Shown here piece by piece: positions 18,149 to 27,193 of a stretch of 64,000 nucleotides of DNA. The position numbers were made by a program, and so were the translations under genes. The notes beneath the pieces are model-generated. The model searched no databases and was not told where the DNA came from. It was given only the letters and a program-made list of their open reading frames with translations. Every line of letters begins with the position of its first letter. Position 1 is the stretch's first letter. The DNA comes from Collinsella sp. AK_207A. GTDB taxonomy: Bacteria > Actinomycetota > Coriobacteriia > Coriobacteriales > Coriobacteriaceae. The DNA is taken from positions 406,472 through 470,471 of the forward strand of contig NZ_CABWID010000010.1 in NCBI RefSeq assembly GCF_902501965.1, written 5' to 3'.

Positions 18149-19549
18149 ATGGAGCAATTCACCCTGCCCGATGATTTCTTCTTCGGCGCGGCCATGTCGG
18201 GCCCGCAGACCGAGGGCGAGTGGAACACGGGCGGCAAGCTCGAGAACCTATGGGACACCTGGTCCCAGGAGAACCTCTCCGACTTCTACAACCGCGTGGG
18301 TAGCTACGCGGGCAACGCCTTTATGGCCAAGTACCAGGAAGACCTGCGGATCATGGCCGATCTTGGCCTGACTACTTACCGCACCTCCATCCAGTGGAGC
18401 CGCCTTCTCGACGAGGACGGCAACATCAATCCCGAGGGTGCTGCCTGGTACCACGAGCTTTTCCGCGCTTCGCGCGAGGCCGGGCTCGAGTGCTTCGTCA
18501 ACCTGTACCACTTTGACATGCCGACCTTCCTGTTCCGCCGAGGTGGCTGGGAGAGCCGTGAGGTTGTTGAGGCCTATGCCGCCTACGCCGCCAAGGCCTT
18601 TGCCGAGTTCGGCCAGGAGGTCAAGCACTGGTTCACATTCAACGAGCCCACGGTCGAGCCCGAGCAGCGCTTCCAGGCGGGCGTCTGGTATCCCAAGCTG
18701 CACGACTTTGGTCGCGCTCGCGTGGTGCAGTACCACATCTCGGTTGCGCATGCGCTGGCCACGGCCAACTTCCGCGCCGCGCAGGCCGACGGCACGGTGC
18801 GCGCCGACGCCAAGATCGGTCTCATCAACGCCTTCACCCCTACGTACACGCGCGAGAATCCCACGCCCGAGGACCTTGAGGCCGTGCGCATGATGGGCGG
18901 CATCAACAACCGCTGGTGGCTCGACCTCATCACCAAGGGTGAACTGCCCGTCGACGTACTCGACACCCTCGCCGAGAACGGCGTGCACCTGCCCATTCGT
19001 CCGGGCGATGCAGAGATCCTCAAGCAGGGTGTCGTCGACTGGCTCGGCTGCAACTACTATCACCCCACGCGCGTGCAGGCGCCGGCGAGTAAGGTGGACG
19101 AGTACGGTCTGCCGCGCTTTGCGGACGAGTACGTGTGGCCCGATGCCGTGATGAACGAGAGCCGCGGCTGGGAGATCTACCCCGAGGGCCTCTACGACTT
19201 TGGCATCGATGTGCGCGACAACTACCCCGGTCTGGAGTGGTTCGTGTCCGAGTCCGGCATGGGCGTCATGGACGAGCACCTGCACCGCGGGGACGACTAC
19301 CGCATCGAGGACCCGTACCGCGTGGACTTCGTGCGCGGTCACCTGGAGGCTCTCGCCCGCGCCATCGAGGCGGGTTCGCCCTGCAAGGGCTACCACTATT
19401 GGGGCCTTATCGACAACTGGAGCTGGTCCAACGCATTCAAGAACCGTTACGGCTTCGTTGAGGTTGACCTCATGGACGGCTATAAGCGCCGTCTCAAGCG
19501 CTCGGCCGACTGGCTGCGCGAGGTGGCTACCACGCACGTGGTGAAGTAG
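18149..19549 (+). CDS. glycoside hydrolase family 1, probable 6-phospho-beta-glucosidase
   Basis: The 466-aa protein is a GH1 barrel: FFFGAAMSGPQTEG at the N-terminus, the acid/base Glu166 in TFNEPT, and the nucleophile Glu368 in FVSESGMG, where the usual ENG is ESG. YHYWGLIDNWSWSNAFKNRYGFVEVD is the conserved C-terminal block. Genes for a cellobiose/lactose-type PTS follow, so the substrate is most likely a 6-phospho-beta-glucoside delivered by that PTS (inference). ATG at 18149 follows AGGGAGGAC. The divergent GntR gene is the likely regulator. Confidence 0.93.
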   Translation: MEQFTLPDDFFFGAAMSGPQTEGEWNTGGKLENLWDTWSQENLSDFYNRVGSYAGNAFMAKYQEDLRIMADLGLTTYRTSIQWSRLLDEDGNINPEGAAWYHELFRASREAGLECFVNLYHFDMPTFLFRRGGWESREVVEAYAAYAAKAFAEFGQEVKHWFTFNEPTVEPEQRFQAGVWYPKLHDFGRARVVQYHISVAHALATANFRAAQADGTVRADAKIGLINAFTPTYTRENPTPEDLEAVRMMGGINNRWWLDLITKGELPVDVLDTLAENGVHLPIRPGDAEILKQGVVDWLGCNYYHPTRVQAPASKVDEYGLPRFADEYVWPDAVMNESRGWEIYPEGLYDFGIDVRDNYPGLEWFVSESGMGVMDEHLHRGDDYRIEDPYRVDFVRGHLEALARAIEAGSPCKGYHYWGLIDNWSWSNAFKNRYGFVEVDLMDGYKRRLKRSADWLREVATTHVVK

Positions 19550-19659
19550 CAGCAAGAACAAGCCGCGGGACGGGTGTCGCAATGCCGCGCCCGCCCCGCG
19601 CAAAACACAGGAACGTGCCGGGCGAACAGGAGTCCCGGACGGATAGGGAAGGAGCCATA

Positions 19660-21024
19660 ATGGCCGAAGGAAAGGGACAGGCGTTCCTCGACAAATTCGC
19701 CGAGGTATCCGCCAGGGTGGGCAACCAGGTCCACCTGCGCACCCTGCGCGACGCGTTTGCCACCATCATGCCGCTGTACATCCTGGCGGGCATCGCGGTC
19801 CTGGTGAACAACGTGGTGTTCGCCTACATCTGGGGAGACACGGGCTTTGCGCCCAACGCCGAGGTGCTGGCGAACGTCCAGACCTGGGGTTCCGCGCTGA
19901 CGCTCGGCACCCTCAACGTGTCCGCGCTGATCCTGGCGGGCCTCATCGGCTACTGCCTGGCGCGCAACGAGCGCTTCGACAACCCGCTGGCCTGCGTGGT
20001 CGTGGGCATCTCCGCGCTCGTCATCATGATGCCGCAGACGGTCACCGCGAACCTGGCCGCCACCTCGCCGCTGCTGACCGATAAGGTCACCTCCGCAGCT
20101 GTGACCGGCGCGCTGTCCACCGCCAACACGGGCACCAACGGCCTGTTCGGCGCCATCCTGATCGGCCTTGCCGCCGTGACGGTGTTCATCAAGATCTCCG
20201 GCGTGGAGAAGCTCAAGGTCAACCTGGGCGAGGGCGTGCCCCCTGCGGTTGCCAACTCCTTCAACGTCATGATCCCGATGCTGCTCTCCCTCTCCATCTT
20301 CGGTGTGGTCTCCGCCGTGCTCGCCGTGGCGTTCTCCACCGACCTGATGACCATCATCTCCACGTTCATCTCCACCCCGCTCAAGGGCATCATGAACGCT
20401 GGCCCGTGGGCCGTCGTGCTCATCTACACCCTGGCGAACCTGCTCTTCTGCCTGGGCATCCACCAGTCCACCATCTCCGGCGTGCTGCTTGAGCCGATCC
20501 TCACCATGCTCATCGTGGACAACATGGCCACCTTCGCCGCCGGCCAGCCCATCCCGGCCGACCACTACATGAACATGCAGATCATCAACTCCTTCGCCCT
20601 CATCGGCGGTTCTGGCTGCACCTTCATGCTGCTGCTCGACACCTTCCTGTTCTCCAAGAGCAAGACGAGCAAGACCGTTGCCAAGATGGCCATCCTGCCC
20701 GGTCTGTTCAACATCAACGAGCCGGTTATCTACGGTTACCCCATCGTGTACAACCTGCCGCTGATCATCCCGTTCGTCATCGTCCCGGATATCTTCATCG
20801 CCGCCACCTACGGCCTGACCTGCGCCGGCATCATCGGGCCCTGCGTTGCCCAGGTGCCCTGGACCACGCCTCCTGTGATCTCCGCGCTGCTCGCCACGGG
20901 CATGGATTGGCGCGCCGCCGTGTGGCAGATCATCGAGATCATCATCGGTATGGCCATCTACCTGCCCTTTATGAAGGCTTCCGAGCGCGCCCAGGAGCTG
21001 CAGGTTGAGGAGCTCGAGGCGTAA
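19660..21024 (+). CDS. PTS system cellobiose/lactose-family IIC component
   Basis: This is the membrane channel of a lactose/cellobiose-family PTS. The 454-aa protein has about ten hydrophobic segments. The family blocks are present: LRTLRDAFATIMPLYILAGI at the start, WAVVLIYTLANLLFCLGIHQS and PGLFNINEPVIYGYPIVYN, the last being the sugar-binding NEP loop. ATG at 19660 follows GGGAAGGAG. An upstream in-frame ATG at 19582 would add a non-hydrophobic Arg/Pro tail and was rejected. IIB and IIA genes follow, and the GH1 gene precedes it. Confidence 0.94.
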   Translation: MAEGKGQAFLDKFAEVSARVGNQVHLRTLRDAFATIMPLYILAGIAVLVNNVVFAYIWGDTGFAPNAEVLANVQTWGSALTLGTLNVSALILAGLIGYCLARNERFDNPLACVVVGISALVIMMPQTVTANLAATSPLLTDKVTSAAVTGALSTANTGTNGLFGAILIGLAAVTVFIKISGVEKLKVNLGEGVPPAVANSFNVMIPMLLSLSIFGVVSAVLAVAFSTDLMTIISTFISTPLKGIMNAGPWAVVLIYTLANLLFCLGIHQSTISGVLLEPILTMLIVDNMATFAAGQPIPADHYMNMQIINSFALIGGSGCTFMLLLDTFLFSKSKTSKTVAKMAILPGLFNINEPVIYGYPIVYNLPLIIPFVIVPDIFIAATYGLTCAGIIGPCVAQVPWTTPPVISALLATGMDWRAAVWQIIEIIIGMAIYLPFMKASERAQELQVEELEA

Positions 21025-21165
21025 GGCTCGCGCTAGGAACGCCAAGGGAACGTCTGCTTGGAACGGTGGCAGGGTTGGAACGGCAGCCTTGCCACCGCGC
21101 TGGCGGACGTGATTCGCTGGGTACAATGGAGGGGTCGCCGTGGCCCCGGTTAGAAGGGAACCACC

Positions 21166-21471
21166 ATGAAGAAGATACTTCTTTGCTGCAACGCCGGCAT
21201 GTCCACCAGCCTGCTGGTGCAGAAGATGCAGAAGGACGCCGCTGCTCGCGGGCTTGAGGTCACCATCGAGGCCCGTCCGCTGAACGAGGCCATGGATCAT
21301 CTTGACGACGCGTCCATCGTGCTGCTCGGGCCCCAGATCGGCTACGCCAAGGGCGACTTCGAGAAGGCCTGCGCGGGCAAGAACATTCCCGTGGACGTCA
21401 TTCCCATGGCCGACTACGGTCGCATGAATGCCGCCAAGATCATCGACGGCGCGCTCGCCAAGATCGGCTAG
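21166..21471 (+). CDS. PTS system cellobiose/lactose-family IIB component
   Basis: The 101-aa protein passes phosphate from IIA to the sugar. It begins KKILLCCNAGMSTSLLVQKM; Cys8, directly before NAGMSTS, is the phosphorylation site. LLGPQIGYAKGDFE and PVDVIPMADYGRM are also typical. The start follows AAGGGAACCACC. The IIA gene begins right after its stop. Confidence 0.95.
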   Translation: MKKILLCCNAGMSTSLLVQKMQKDAAARGLEVTIEARPLNEAMDHLDDASIVLLGPQIGYAKGDFEKACAGKNIPVDVIPMADYGRMNAAKIIDGALAKIG

Positions 21472-21480
21472 GTGCGGAAC

Positions 21481-21825
21481 ATGGCTATGGAGGACCTGGA
21501 AGCCCTGCAGATGACCTGCTTCGAGATCATTAGCTACGTGGGTACGGCCAAGAGCTGCTACATCAATGCGGTCGAGGCGGCCAAGAAGGGCGATTTCGAT
21601 GGCGCCGCCGACCTGATGAAGCAGGGCGACGAGGCGTACAACGGCGGGCACGACGTGCACATGAAGCTGCTGCAAGCCGACGCCGCGGATGAGCGCGAGC
21701 CGGTTGCCCCGCTCATCCTGCTGCACGCCGAGGACCAGATGGCCGGCACCGAGATCGTCAAGCTCATGGCCAAGAACCTGATCGATGTGGAGCGGGAGCT
21801 CCAAGAACTTCGTTCCCAGCGCTAG
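21481..21825 (+). CDS. PTS system cellobiose/lactose-family IIA component
   Basis: The 114-aa all-helical protein accepts phosphate from HPr on His82 in ILLHAEDQM and passes it to IIB. FEIISYVGTAKSCYINAVEAA is the usual first helix and the size is normal. ATG at 21481 has AGGTG six bases upstream; a GTG at 21472 touching the IIB stop is an alternative. It is the last gene of the GH1-PTS locus, followed by a terminator inside an inverted repeat. Confidence 0.94.
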   Translation: MAMEDLEALQMTCFEIISYVGTAKSCYINAVEAAKKGDFDGAADLMKQGDEAYNGGHDVHMKLLQADAADEREPVAPLILLHAEDQMAGTEIVKLMAKNLIDVERELQELRSQR

Positions 21826-21847
21826 ATCGGGCCAAGCAGCCGAGATA

Positions 21848-21990
21848 AACGCTTAAGTGTAGAGTTTTGGATGCCGTTGCCTGATAGGGCAATAGGTACA
21901 ACAAGAAACCCGCAGGTCAGGGGCCTGCGGGTTTCTTGTTGTATGGCTGGTTACAGGGACGGGCGCGGTAAAACTCTACACTTTAGCGTT
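21848..21990. repeat. 21-bp inverted repeat flanking a terminator
   Basis: The outer arms at 21848-21868 and 21970-21990 contain GTGTAGAGTTTT and its complement and match at 20 of 21 positions. The 101 nt between them hold the intrinsic terminator at 21898-21942. The element fills the gap between the convergent PTS and nitroreductase genes. Confidence 0.8.
21898..21942. terminator. bidirectional intrinsic terminator
   Basis: A 19-bp perfect stem, left arm 21898-21916 (CAAGAAACCCGCAGG core) and right arm 21924-21942 (CCTGCGGGTTTCTTG core), has a 7-nt loop and serves the convergent genes on both sides. Confidence 0.9.
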
Positions 21991-22020
21991 CTTCTCCCAC
22001 GCGGGGTGTGCGCTGGCCGG

Positions 22021-22551
22021 TTAATCGACCCAGATGACGTTCTCCTTGCGGGGTTTTGCCAAGGGCGCGGGCGCACCGGCGGGTGCGTAGCCCAGGATGC
22101 AGTGACCGATGCCGCGGAGCGAACCGTCGGCGGGCAGCCCCCATTGGCTCAGGAGCTCGCGCCCCTCGGCGGAGTCGAACTCCTCCTCTGCACGGTGGAT
22201 CCAGCAGCTCTCCACACCCAGCGCGTGCGCGGCGTTCATCAGGTTGCCGAGAGCGAGCGCGCCGTCGTCCTGCGAGGTGGGAACCTGATTGTCTACCAGC
22301 ACCACGATGACTGCGGGCGCCTCGTAGAACGGGTCTGCGCTGCTGCCCATGATGGCTGCGTTCATGCGGGAGAGGCGGTCGCGCGTGGCGCGGTCGGTCA
22401 CCACGACGAAGTGGACGGGCTGGCGACCCATACCGCTGGGGGCAAATCGGCCGGCCTCGACGACCTTCTCGAGCGTTTCCCGGTCGACCGGTCGATCGGG
22501 GTCGTACGCGCGGCAGCTGCGGCGGGTAAGTAGGGTTTCGTAGGTATCCAT
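22021..22551 (-). CDS. nitroreductase-family flavoprotein
   Basis: The 176-aa protein has the FMN-binding start RRSCRAYDPDRPVDRETLEKVVEAGRFAPSGMGRQP (in part: RRSCRAYDPDRPVD), the GALALGNLMNAAHALGVESCWIHR block and a CILGYAPAG end. This is the NAD(P)H-dependent nitroreductase fold; the substrate is unknown. The start follows AAAGGAGATC. It converges with the PTS locus and is divergent from a HAD hydrolase. The length is short but normal for the family. Confidence 0.93.
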   Translation of the reverse strand: MDTYETLLTRRSCRAYDPDRPVDRETLEKVVEAGRFAPSGMGRQPVHFVVVTDRATRDRLSRMNAAIMGSSADPFYEAPAVIVVLVDNQVPTSQDDGALALGNLMNAAHALGVESCWIHRAEEEFDSAEGRELLSQWGLPADGSLRGIGHCILGYAPAGAPAPLAKPRKENVIWVD

Positions 22552-22674
22552 GGCGATCTCCTTTGCCGGTTGACGTGCCCACGCTGTTATACCCAAGCCG
22601 GAACCATCCACGGTCGTCCGTGTATCCTTGTGCGGTGATGGCGCAGCGAAGGTCGCGAAGGTGAAAGGCGAACC

Positions 22675-23511
22675 ATGGCAATCAAGCTCATCCTCTCCGA
22701 TATAGACGCGACGATCCTGCCTGCGGGCGAGAAGCAGGTGTCCGAGCGTACCGTGGCTGCCTTCCACGCAGCGCTCGACGCGGGTATCGCGATCGGTCCC
22801 TGCAGCGGACGGAGTTTCGCGCAGATTCCACCGTTCTTTGGCGGAGACACCGCGTGCTGCGCCACGGCCATCGCCACGAACGGACTGCAGGCATACGCAG
22901 ATGGCCGGAAGGTGATGGAGAGGACGCTCACCGCTCCGGTGGTCGAACGCCTGCGCGACGTGGTCGACGGCGTGCCAGGCGCGGGATTCATCTGCTTTGA
23001 CGGGACCACACCGCTCCTCATGACGGGTGAGCGGGGCGACCTCGCCGCCGCGCGCGACGCACTCGCTAAGACCTTCCCCGCGTATGCGGAGTGCTGCGTG
23101 CCCACGTCCGAGATCCCGAGTTTTCCGGTGATCAAGGCCAACGTGTTCACCGGGGGCACCGTTGAGGACGCCAATGCCCTGCAGCGGCTCGTGGAGGGCG
23201 TCGTACCCGAGGTCTCGCTCGACCGCGCTTACCCGTGCTACTTCAACGTCATGACGCGCGGGTGGAACAAGGGCGAGGCGGTTCGCTGGCTCTGCAGACA
23301 TTTAGGCGTGGGGCTCGATGAGGTGGTCGTCTTCGGCGACGGCACCAACGACCTCTCCATGCTGCGCGTGGTGGAGCATTCCGTTGCGGTGGCCAACGCG
23401 GTTCCCGAGGTGACTGAAACGGCGCGCTGGCATATCGGGGCCTGCGCGGACGATGCGGTTGCCGCGGCTGTTGAGGAGCTGGCGGCGGGGGAGTGGCCGT
23501 TTACCGCGTGA
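22675..23511 (+). CDS. Cof-type HAD hydrolase
   Basis: The 278-aa protein is a HAD phosphatase of the Cof/IIB type. Motif I is LSDIDATILP (nucleophile D8, D10, with Ala where Gly is usual), motif II is PCSGRSF, and a large alpha/beta cap fills the middle. Lys lies in NKGEAVRWL (motif III) and motif IV is VFGDGTNDLSML. Members dephosphorylate sugar phosphates or cofactors; the substrate cannot be assigned. ATG at 22675 follows GGTGAAAGGCG. The gene stands alone between nitroreductase and a small hypothetical. Confidence 0.92.
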   Translation: MAIKLILSDIDATILPAGEKQVSERTVAAFHAALDAGIAIGPCSGRSFAQIPPFFGGDTACCATAIATNGLQAYADGRKVMERTLTAPVVERLRDVVDGVPGAGFICFDGTTPLLMTGERGDLAAARDALAKTFPAYAECCVPTSEIPSFPVIKANVFTGGTVEDANALQRLVEGVVPEVSLDRAYPCYFNVMTRGWNKGEAVRWLCRHLGVGLDEVVVFGDGTNDLSMLRVVEHSVAVANAVPEVTETARWHIGACADDAVAAAVEELAAGEWPFTA

Positions 23512-23733
23512 TGCGGCGTACGGGATTCGCCATACGCGAGGGGCGCAATCGGTCCATTCTCAGCGACCGCTGCTCGACCAAACGGGCCGTCGGCCAATTT
23601 GTCTGCATAATCTCGCATCCGTAAGGGTTAATTGAAGACAACGGATTGATTCAGCGCCGAGGTTGCCCGATGCGGATGGCGTCCGATGCCGTTCGGTGCG
23701 AGCCTGCCGGCGCGCGAACTCAGGGAGGTCTCC

Positions 23734-24045
23734 ATGGGAGTGAAGGCAGACGATACCCTTGCGGTAGATTTCGAGGAGCTCCTTGCGTACCTGCGCTCCA
23801 AGACGCGCGTGTTCATGGACGTGGACGGCCATGAGTACTACGTCACCCACACCGATGGGTACTGGCGCGTGCAGGACTGCGAGAAGCTCAACCCGATGGG
23901 TCGGTTCACCGACTGCTCCGAGCTCGTCACCACGCTTTCCGAGCTGATCGAGCTTCCCTGGCTGGATGGCAAGTCGATTCACGATCTGTGCCGCGACGCC
24001 ACCTTCCACGAGTCTATTCAGGAGGGCTGGGTCCGTCCCGAATAA
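23734..24045 (+). CDS. hypothetical protein, 103 aa
   Basis: ATG at 23734 sits behind a strong AGGGAGG. The protein is soluble and acidic, with VDFEELLAYLRSKTRVFMDVDGHEYYVTHTDGYWRVQDC in the first half (seen in part as MDVDGHEYYVTHTDGYW), where alternating polar and aromatic residues suggest a small beta-sheet. A Trp-containing helical end follows. I do not recognise a family. It is a single gene ended by a strong terminator. Codon use matches the neighbours, so it looks like a resident gene. Confidence 0.75.
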   Translation: MGVKADDTLAVDFEELLAYLRSKTRVFMDVDGHEYYVTHTDGYWRVQDCEKLNPMGRFTDCSELVTTLSELIELPWLDGKSIHDLCRDATFHESIQEGWVRPE

Positions 24046-24107
24046 CGGTATCCGGTGCGGCGCCTTGGCGCGTCGGCGCATGGATCTACGTAAACGTTTC
24101 CCCTAAC

Positions 24108-24138
24108 CGGTGCCCCGTCTGACGGGGCACCGTGTTTT
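24108..24138 (+). terminator. intrinsic terminator
   Basis: CGGTGCCCCG pairs with CGGGGCACCG around TCTGA, followed by TGTTTTG. It ends the small hypothetical gene. Confidence 0.88.
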
Positions 24139-24194
24139 GTGTGACAATCGGCGCAGGCGGAAGGTCCGCCGGTCAACGGCAAAGGAGGCAATCC

Positions 24195-24575
24195 ATGGCG
24201 ATCGAGGCAATCGTATCCGACAAGGCGCCGGCAGCGCTTGGCCCTTATTCTGCAGGTACGCGTGCGGGTAACGTGATTCATGTTTCCGGACAGCTGGGCA
24301 TCTTGCCCGAGACAGGCGAGTTCGCGGGCGAGGACGTTGCCGCGCAGACGCGTCAGAGCCTGACTAACATCAAGAACATTCTTGAGACCGCCGGCGCTTC
24401 CATGGCAAACGTGGCCGAGACGACGGTGCTCCTGGACGACATCAACGACTTCGCGGCGATGAACGAGGTCTACGCCGAGTTCTTCGAGGCTCCCTATCCG
24501 GCCCGCGCCGCCTTTGAGGCTGCTGCCATTCCCAAGGGTGCCAAGGTCGAGATCAAGGTCGTCGCCTACCTGTAG
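24195..24575 (+). CDS. ridA: RidA-family reactive enamine/imine deaminase
   Basis: RidA hydrolyses 2-aminoacrylate and similar reactive intermediates made by PLP enzymes. The 126-aa protein has the family blocks KAPAALGPYSAG, VSGQLGILPETGE, QTRQSLTNIKNILE and the catalytic Arg in the YPARAAFEA block. ATG at 24195 follows AAAGGAGG. It is a single gene. Confidence 0.95.
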   Translation: MAIEAIVSDKAPAALGPYSAGTRAGNVIHVSGQLGILPETGEFAGEDVAAQTRQSLTNIKNILETAGASMANVAETTVLLDDINDFAAMNEVYAEFFEAPYPARAAFEAAAIPKGAKVEIKVVAYL

Positions 24576-24581
24576 GCGCAC

Positions 24582-24609
24582 GTGGTACAACGGGACAGTC
24601 CCAACGTAC
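24582..24609. repeat. short palindromic repeat, copy 1
   Basis: GTGGTACAACGGGACAGTCC continues to CCAACGTAC. The core GGGACAGTCCC is a palindrome and the outer GTAC ends also pair. A second copy with longer arms is at 57193. Confidence 0.75.
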
Positions 24610-24674
24610 AAACAACCCCCTATACTTATAAGAGCCTGGTGCGCCGGAGTCGTTTCGGCACACCACGCTCCTGC

Positions 24675-24729
24675 TTGACATCATCCGAAACCGGACTAAA
24701 CTGGTTGTATGACAGTCCGGATTCGGACT
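24675..24729 (+). promoter_or_regulatory. marR promoter and operator dyad
   Basis: TTGACA (24675-24680) with a weak -10 TAAACT (24697-24702) precedes AGTCCGGATTCGGACT (24714-24729). This is a perfect 6-bp dyad with a 4-bp spacer, placed where a repressor would block transcription of the MarR gene. Confidence 0.6.
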
Positions 24730-24756
24730 TTTTTATGCGAGGTGCGAGGAGGGACC

Positions 24757-25293
24757 ATGGCGGAGGATATCGAGAGCCCGGCGGCGCTGGATTACCTCTA
24801 CAACGCCGCGGACAAGCTGTACATGCAGTTTGCCCGCAGCTGCGGGCTCTCCACCTGCGCATATTGGATGCTCTACGACCTGACCCGCGCCGGCGGCGAG
24901 GCGTCGCTGCGCGATATCTGCGATTCCTGGGCGTATAGCAAGCAGACCATCAACTCCGCGCTGAAGAGTCTGGAGGGACGGGGGCTCATCGAGCTCTTTT
25001 TCTGCGAGGGGAGCAGGAAGAACAAGGGCGCGCGCTTGACGGATGCCGGCCATGCGTTCACCGGCATCAACGTTGAGCCCGCCATGAAGGCCGAGCGGCA
25101 CGCGTTTCTCTCGCTCGACGCGAGCGAGCGGGCGACGCTGCTTCGGCTCACGCGCAAGTACACGCAGGCTCTTGAGGTGGAGTTTCGCGAGATGGCGAAG
25201 CGCGACGACGCGGCCATGACAGCCGCTTCTGATGAACGTCCGGGCGAGGGGGCCATGGCGGACCCCGGCGCCGTCCCGCGCCCGGCGCCCTAG
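24757..25293 (+). CDS. MarR-family transcriptional regulator
   Basis: The 178-aa protein has the MarR winged helix: LRDICDSWAYSKQTINSALKSLEGRGLIELFFCEGSRKNKGARLT (in part TINSALKSLEGRGLIELF), with an N-terminal dimer helix and a C-terminal helix (LRLTRKYTQALEVEFREMA). ATG at 24757 follows GAGGAGGG; an upstream in-frame ATG at 24709 overlaps the operator dyad. The last about 25 residues are a Pro/Ala-rich tail. It precedes a two-gene ABC exporter, which it probably controls (inference from position). Confidence 0.9.
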   Translation: MAEDIESPAALDYLYNAADKLYMQFARSCGLSTCAYWMLYDLTRAGGEASLRDICDSWAYSKQTINSALKSLEGRGLIELFFCEGSRKNKGARLTDAGHAFTGINVEPAMKAERHAFLSLDASERATLLRLTRKYTQALEVEFREMAKRDDAAMTAASDERPGEGAMADPGAVPRPAP

Positions 25294-25363
25294 GGCATTT
25301 TCCGTGGCGCCCGCCGCATAACCAAATCGATTTCACCCCGCATCTAAGACGAAGGAGCAGCCG

Positions 25364-27193
25364 ATGGCGCAGGAAGCCGCCGCTACGAATAGGCAAGAAG
25401 CAGGAGTCGAGCAGGAGGACTACACCCTGCGGGACTCCCTGCGTCTGCTTGCGCGGCTCATCAAACCCTACCGCCGCCTTGCGTTGGCGACGGCGGTGGC
25501 CCTCATCTTCGACATGACGGGCATGCTCTACGTGCCAACAGAGCTTTCCGCCATGATTAACGCGGCCCTGTCGCCGAACGGATCGACCGACCTCCTCGTT
25601 CACGGCGTTCGCATGCTCGTGGCGTCCATCTGCGGGTCTGGTGGTGCCATCACGGCCATCTACCTGGCCTCCAAGCTTGCCGCCAACGTGGGGCGCGACA
25701 TGCGTATGGCGGTGTACGAGGCGTCGCTCGCGTACTCTGGTTCCGACTTTGAGCGCTTTGGCACCGGTTCCATGATCACGCGCACGCTCTCGGACGCCAA
25801 CGTGGTGCAGCAAACGCTTGCCATGGGAATCATCATGATCCTGCCGGTGCCGGTAATGAGCGTTATCGCTGTGGGACTGGCGTTCTCCATCGACGCGGTC
25901 ATGGGCTGGCTGCTTTTGACGGTGACGCTCGCCGTGGTGGCGGTCTCCGTGGTGACCGTGAAGGTCTCAGCGCCCATCTTCACGCGCCTGCAGGCCTTCA
26001 TCGACCGTATGAACGTGCGCCTGCGCGAGACCATAACCGGCGTGCGCGTGGTGCGGGCCTTTGGGCGCGAGGAGGTGGCCAAACACGAGCTGGACCGCAC
26101 GTTCTCGGACTACGCCGATAACGCCATCCGCGTGAACCTCATGTTCTCGACGGCGGATTCGCTCACGTTCTTCCTGATGAACGGGGTCGAGGTGCTCGTC
26201 ATTTGGCTGGGTGCCGACCGCGTGGGCACGCATGCCATGCAGATCGGCTCCATCACGGCGCTGATCGAGTACGCCATGCTCATCATGTTCTTCTACATGA
26301 TGGCCCAATTCGCCATGCTCTCGGTGCCGCGCGCGCTGGCGTGCCTTGGTCGCGCGAGCCAGGTGGTCGACCTGGCGCCCGAGGTGGGGGACCCGGCGAC
26401 GCCGGCGGTGCTGGGCGAGGGGGGCGCGGGTGAGCGCGCAAGCGCCCACGCGGAGGTGGCGCGCTTTGACCACGTCTCGCTCCGTTTTCACGATGCGGAC
26501 GAGGATACTCTGCACGACCTGGACTTCTCCCTGCGACGCGGCGAGACTTGCGCCATCATCGGCAACACGGGTTCCGGCAAATCCACCATCGCCAAGATGC
26601 TCCTGCGCTTCCACGACGTGACGGCCGGCCGGTTGCTGTTCGGCGGCGTGGACGTGCGCGAGCTCACGCAGGCGGACCTGCGGGCGCGCATCTCCTATGT
26701 GCCCCAGAAGGCGTGGCTCTTCTCGGGGACCATTGCGGAGAACCTGCGCCATGGCGATGCGTATGCTACGGATGAGCATCTCTGGCATGCGGTCGACACG
26801 GCTCAGGGGGCCTTCGTGCACGAGTTGCCCGAGGGGCTGGCCACGCGCGTCTCGCAGGGCGGTACCAATTTCTCCGGCGGGCAGCGACAGCGCCTGGCCA
26901 TTGCCCGCGCGCTCGTGCGCCGCGCCGACCTCTACATCTTTGACGACAGCTTCTCCGCACTGGACTTCAAAACGGATGCGGCGCTGCGCCACGCGCTCAA
27001 GGACGAGCTGAAGGACGCCGCGGTGCTCATTATCGCCCAGCGCGTGAGCACGATTGCCCATGCGGACCAGATCGTCGTGCTGAACGAGGGTGAGGTGGTC
27101 GGCGTGGGTACGCATGAGCAGCTGATGGAGGAGTGCCCCACGTACCGGGCCATCGCGGACTCTCAGGCTAGGAAGGAGGAGAGCCATGTCTAG
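25364..27193 (+). CDS. ABC exporter half-transporter with degenerate catalytic site
   Basis: The 609-aa protein has a six-helix exporter domain (about 25-330) and an ATPase domain. Walker A is GNTGSGKST (G400 on) and the signature is FSGGQRQRLAIARAL. Walker B reads IFDDSFSALD: Asp528 replaces the catalytic Glu. Such an Asp is the mark of the non-canonical site in heterodimeric exporters of the TM287/288 and BmrCD kind. The partner gene overlaps its end by 8 nt. The substrate is unknown; drug or lipid export is likely because a MarR gene precedes the pair. Confidence 0.93.
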   Translation: MAQEAAATNRQEAGVEQEDYTLRDSLRLLARLIKPYRRLALATAVALIFDMTGMLYVPTELSAMINAALSPNGSTDLLVHGVRMLVASICGSGGAITAIYLASKLAANVGRDMRMAVYEASLAYSGSDFERFGTGSMITRTLSDANVVQQTLAMGIIMILPVPVMSVIAVGLAFSIDAVMGWLLLTVTLAVVAVSVVTVKVSAPIFTRLQAFIDRMNVRLRETITGVRVVRAFGREEVAKHELDRTFSDYADNAIRVNLMFSTADSLTFFLMNGVEVLVIWLGADRVGTHAMQIGSITALIEYAMLIMFFYMMAQFAMLSVPRALACLGRASQVVDLAPEVGDPATPAVLGEGGAGERASAHAEVARFDHVSLRFHDADEDTLHDLDFSLRRGETCAIIGNTGSGKSTIAKMLLRFHDVTAGRLLFGGVDVRELTQADLRARISYVPQKAWLFSGTIAENLRHGDAYATDEHLWHAVDTAQGAFVHELPEGLATRVSQGGTNFSGGQRQRLAIARALVRRADLYIFDDSFSALDFKTDAALRHALKDELKDAAVLIIAQRVSTIAHADQIVVLNEGEVVGVGTHEQLMEECPTYRAIADSQARKEESHV

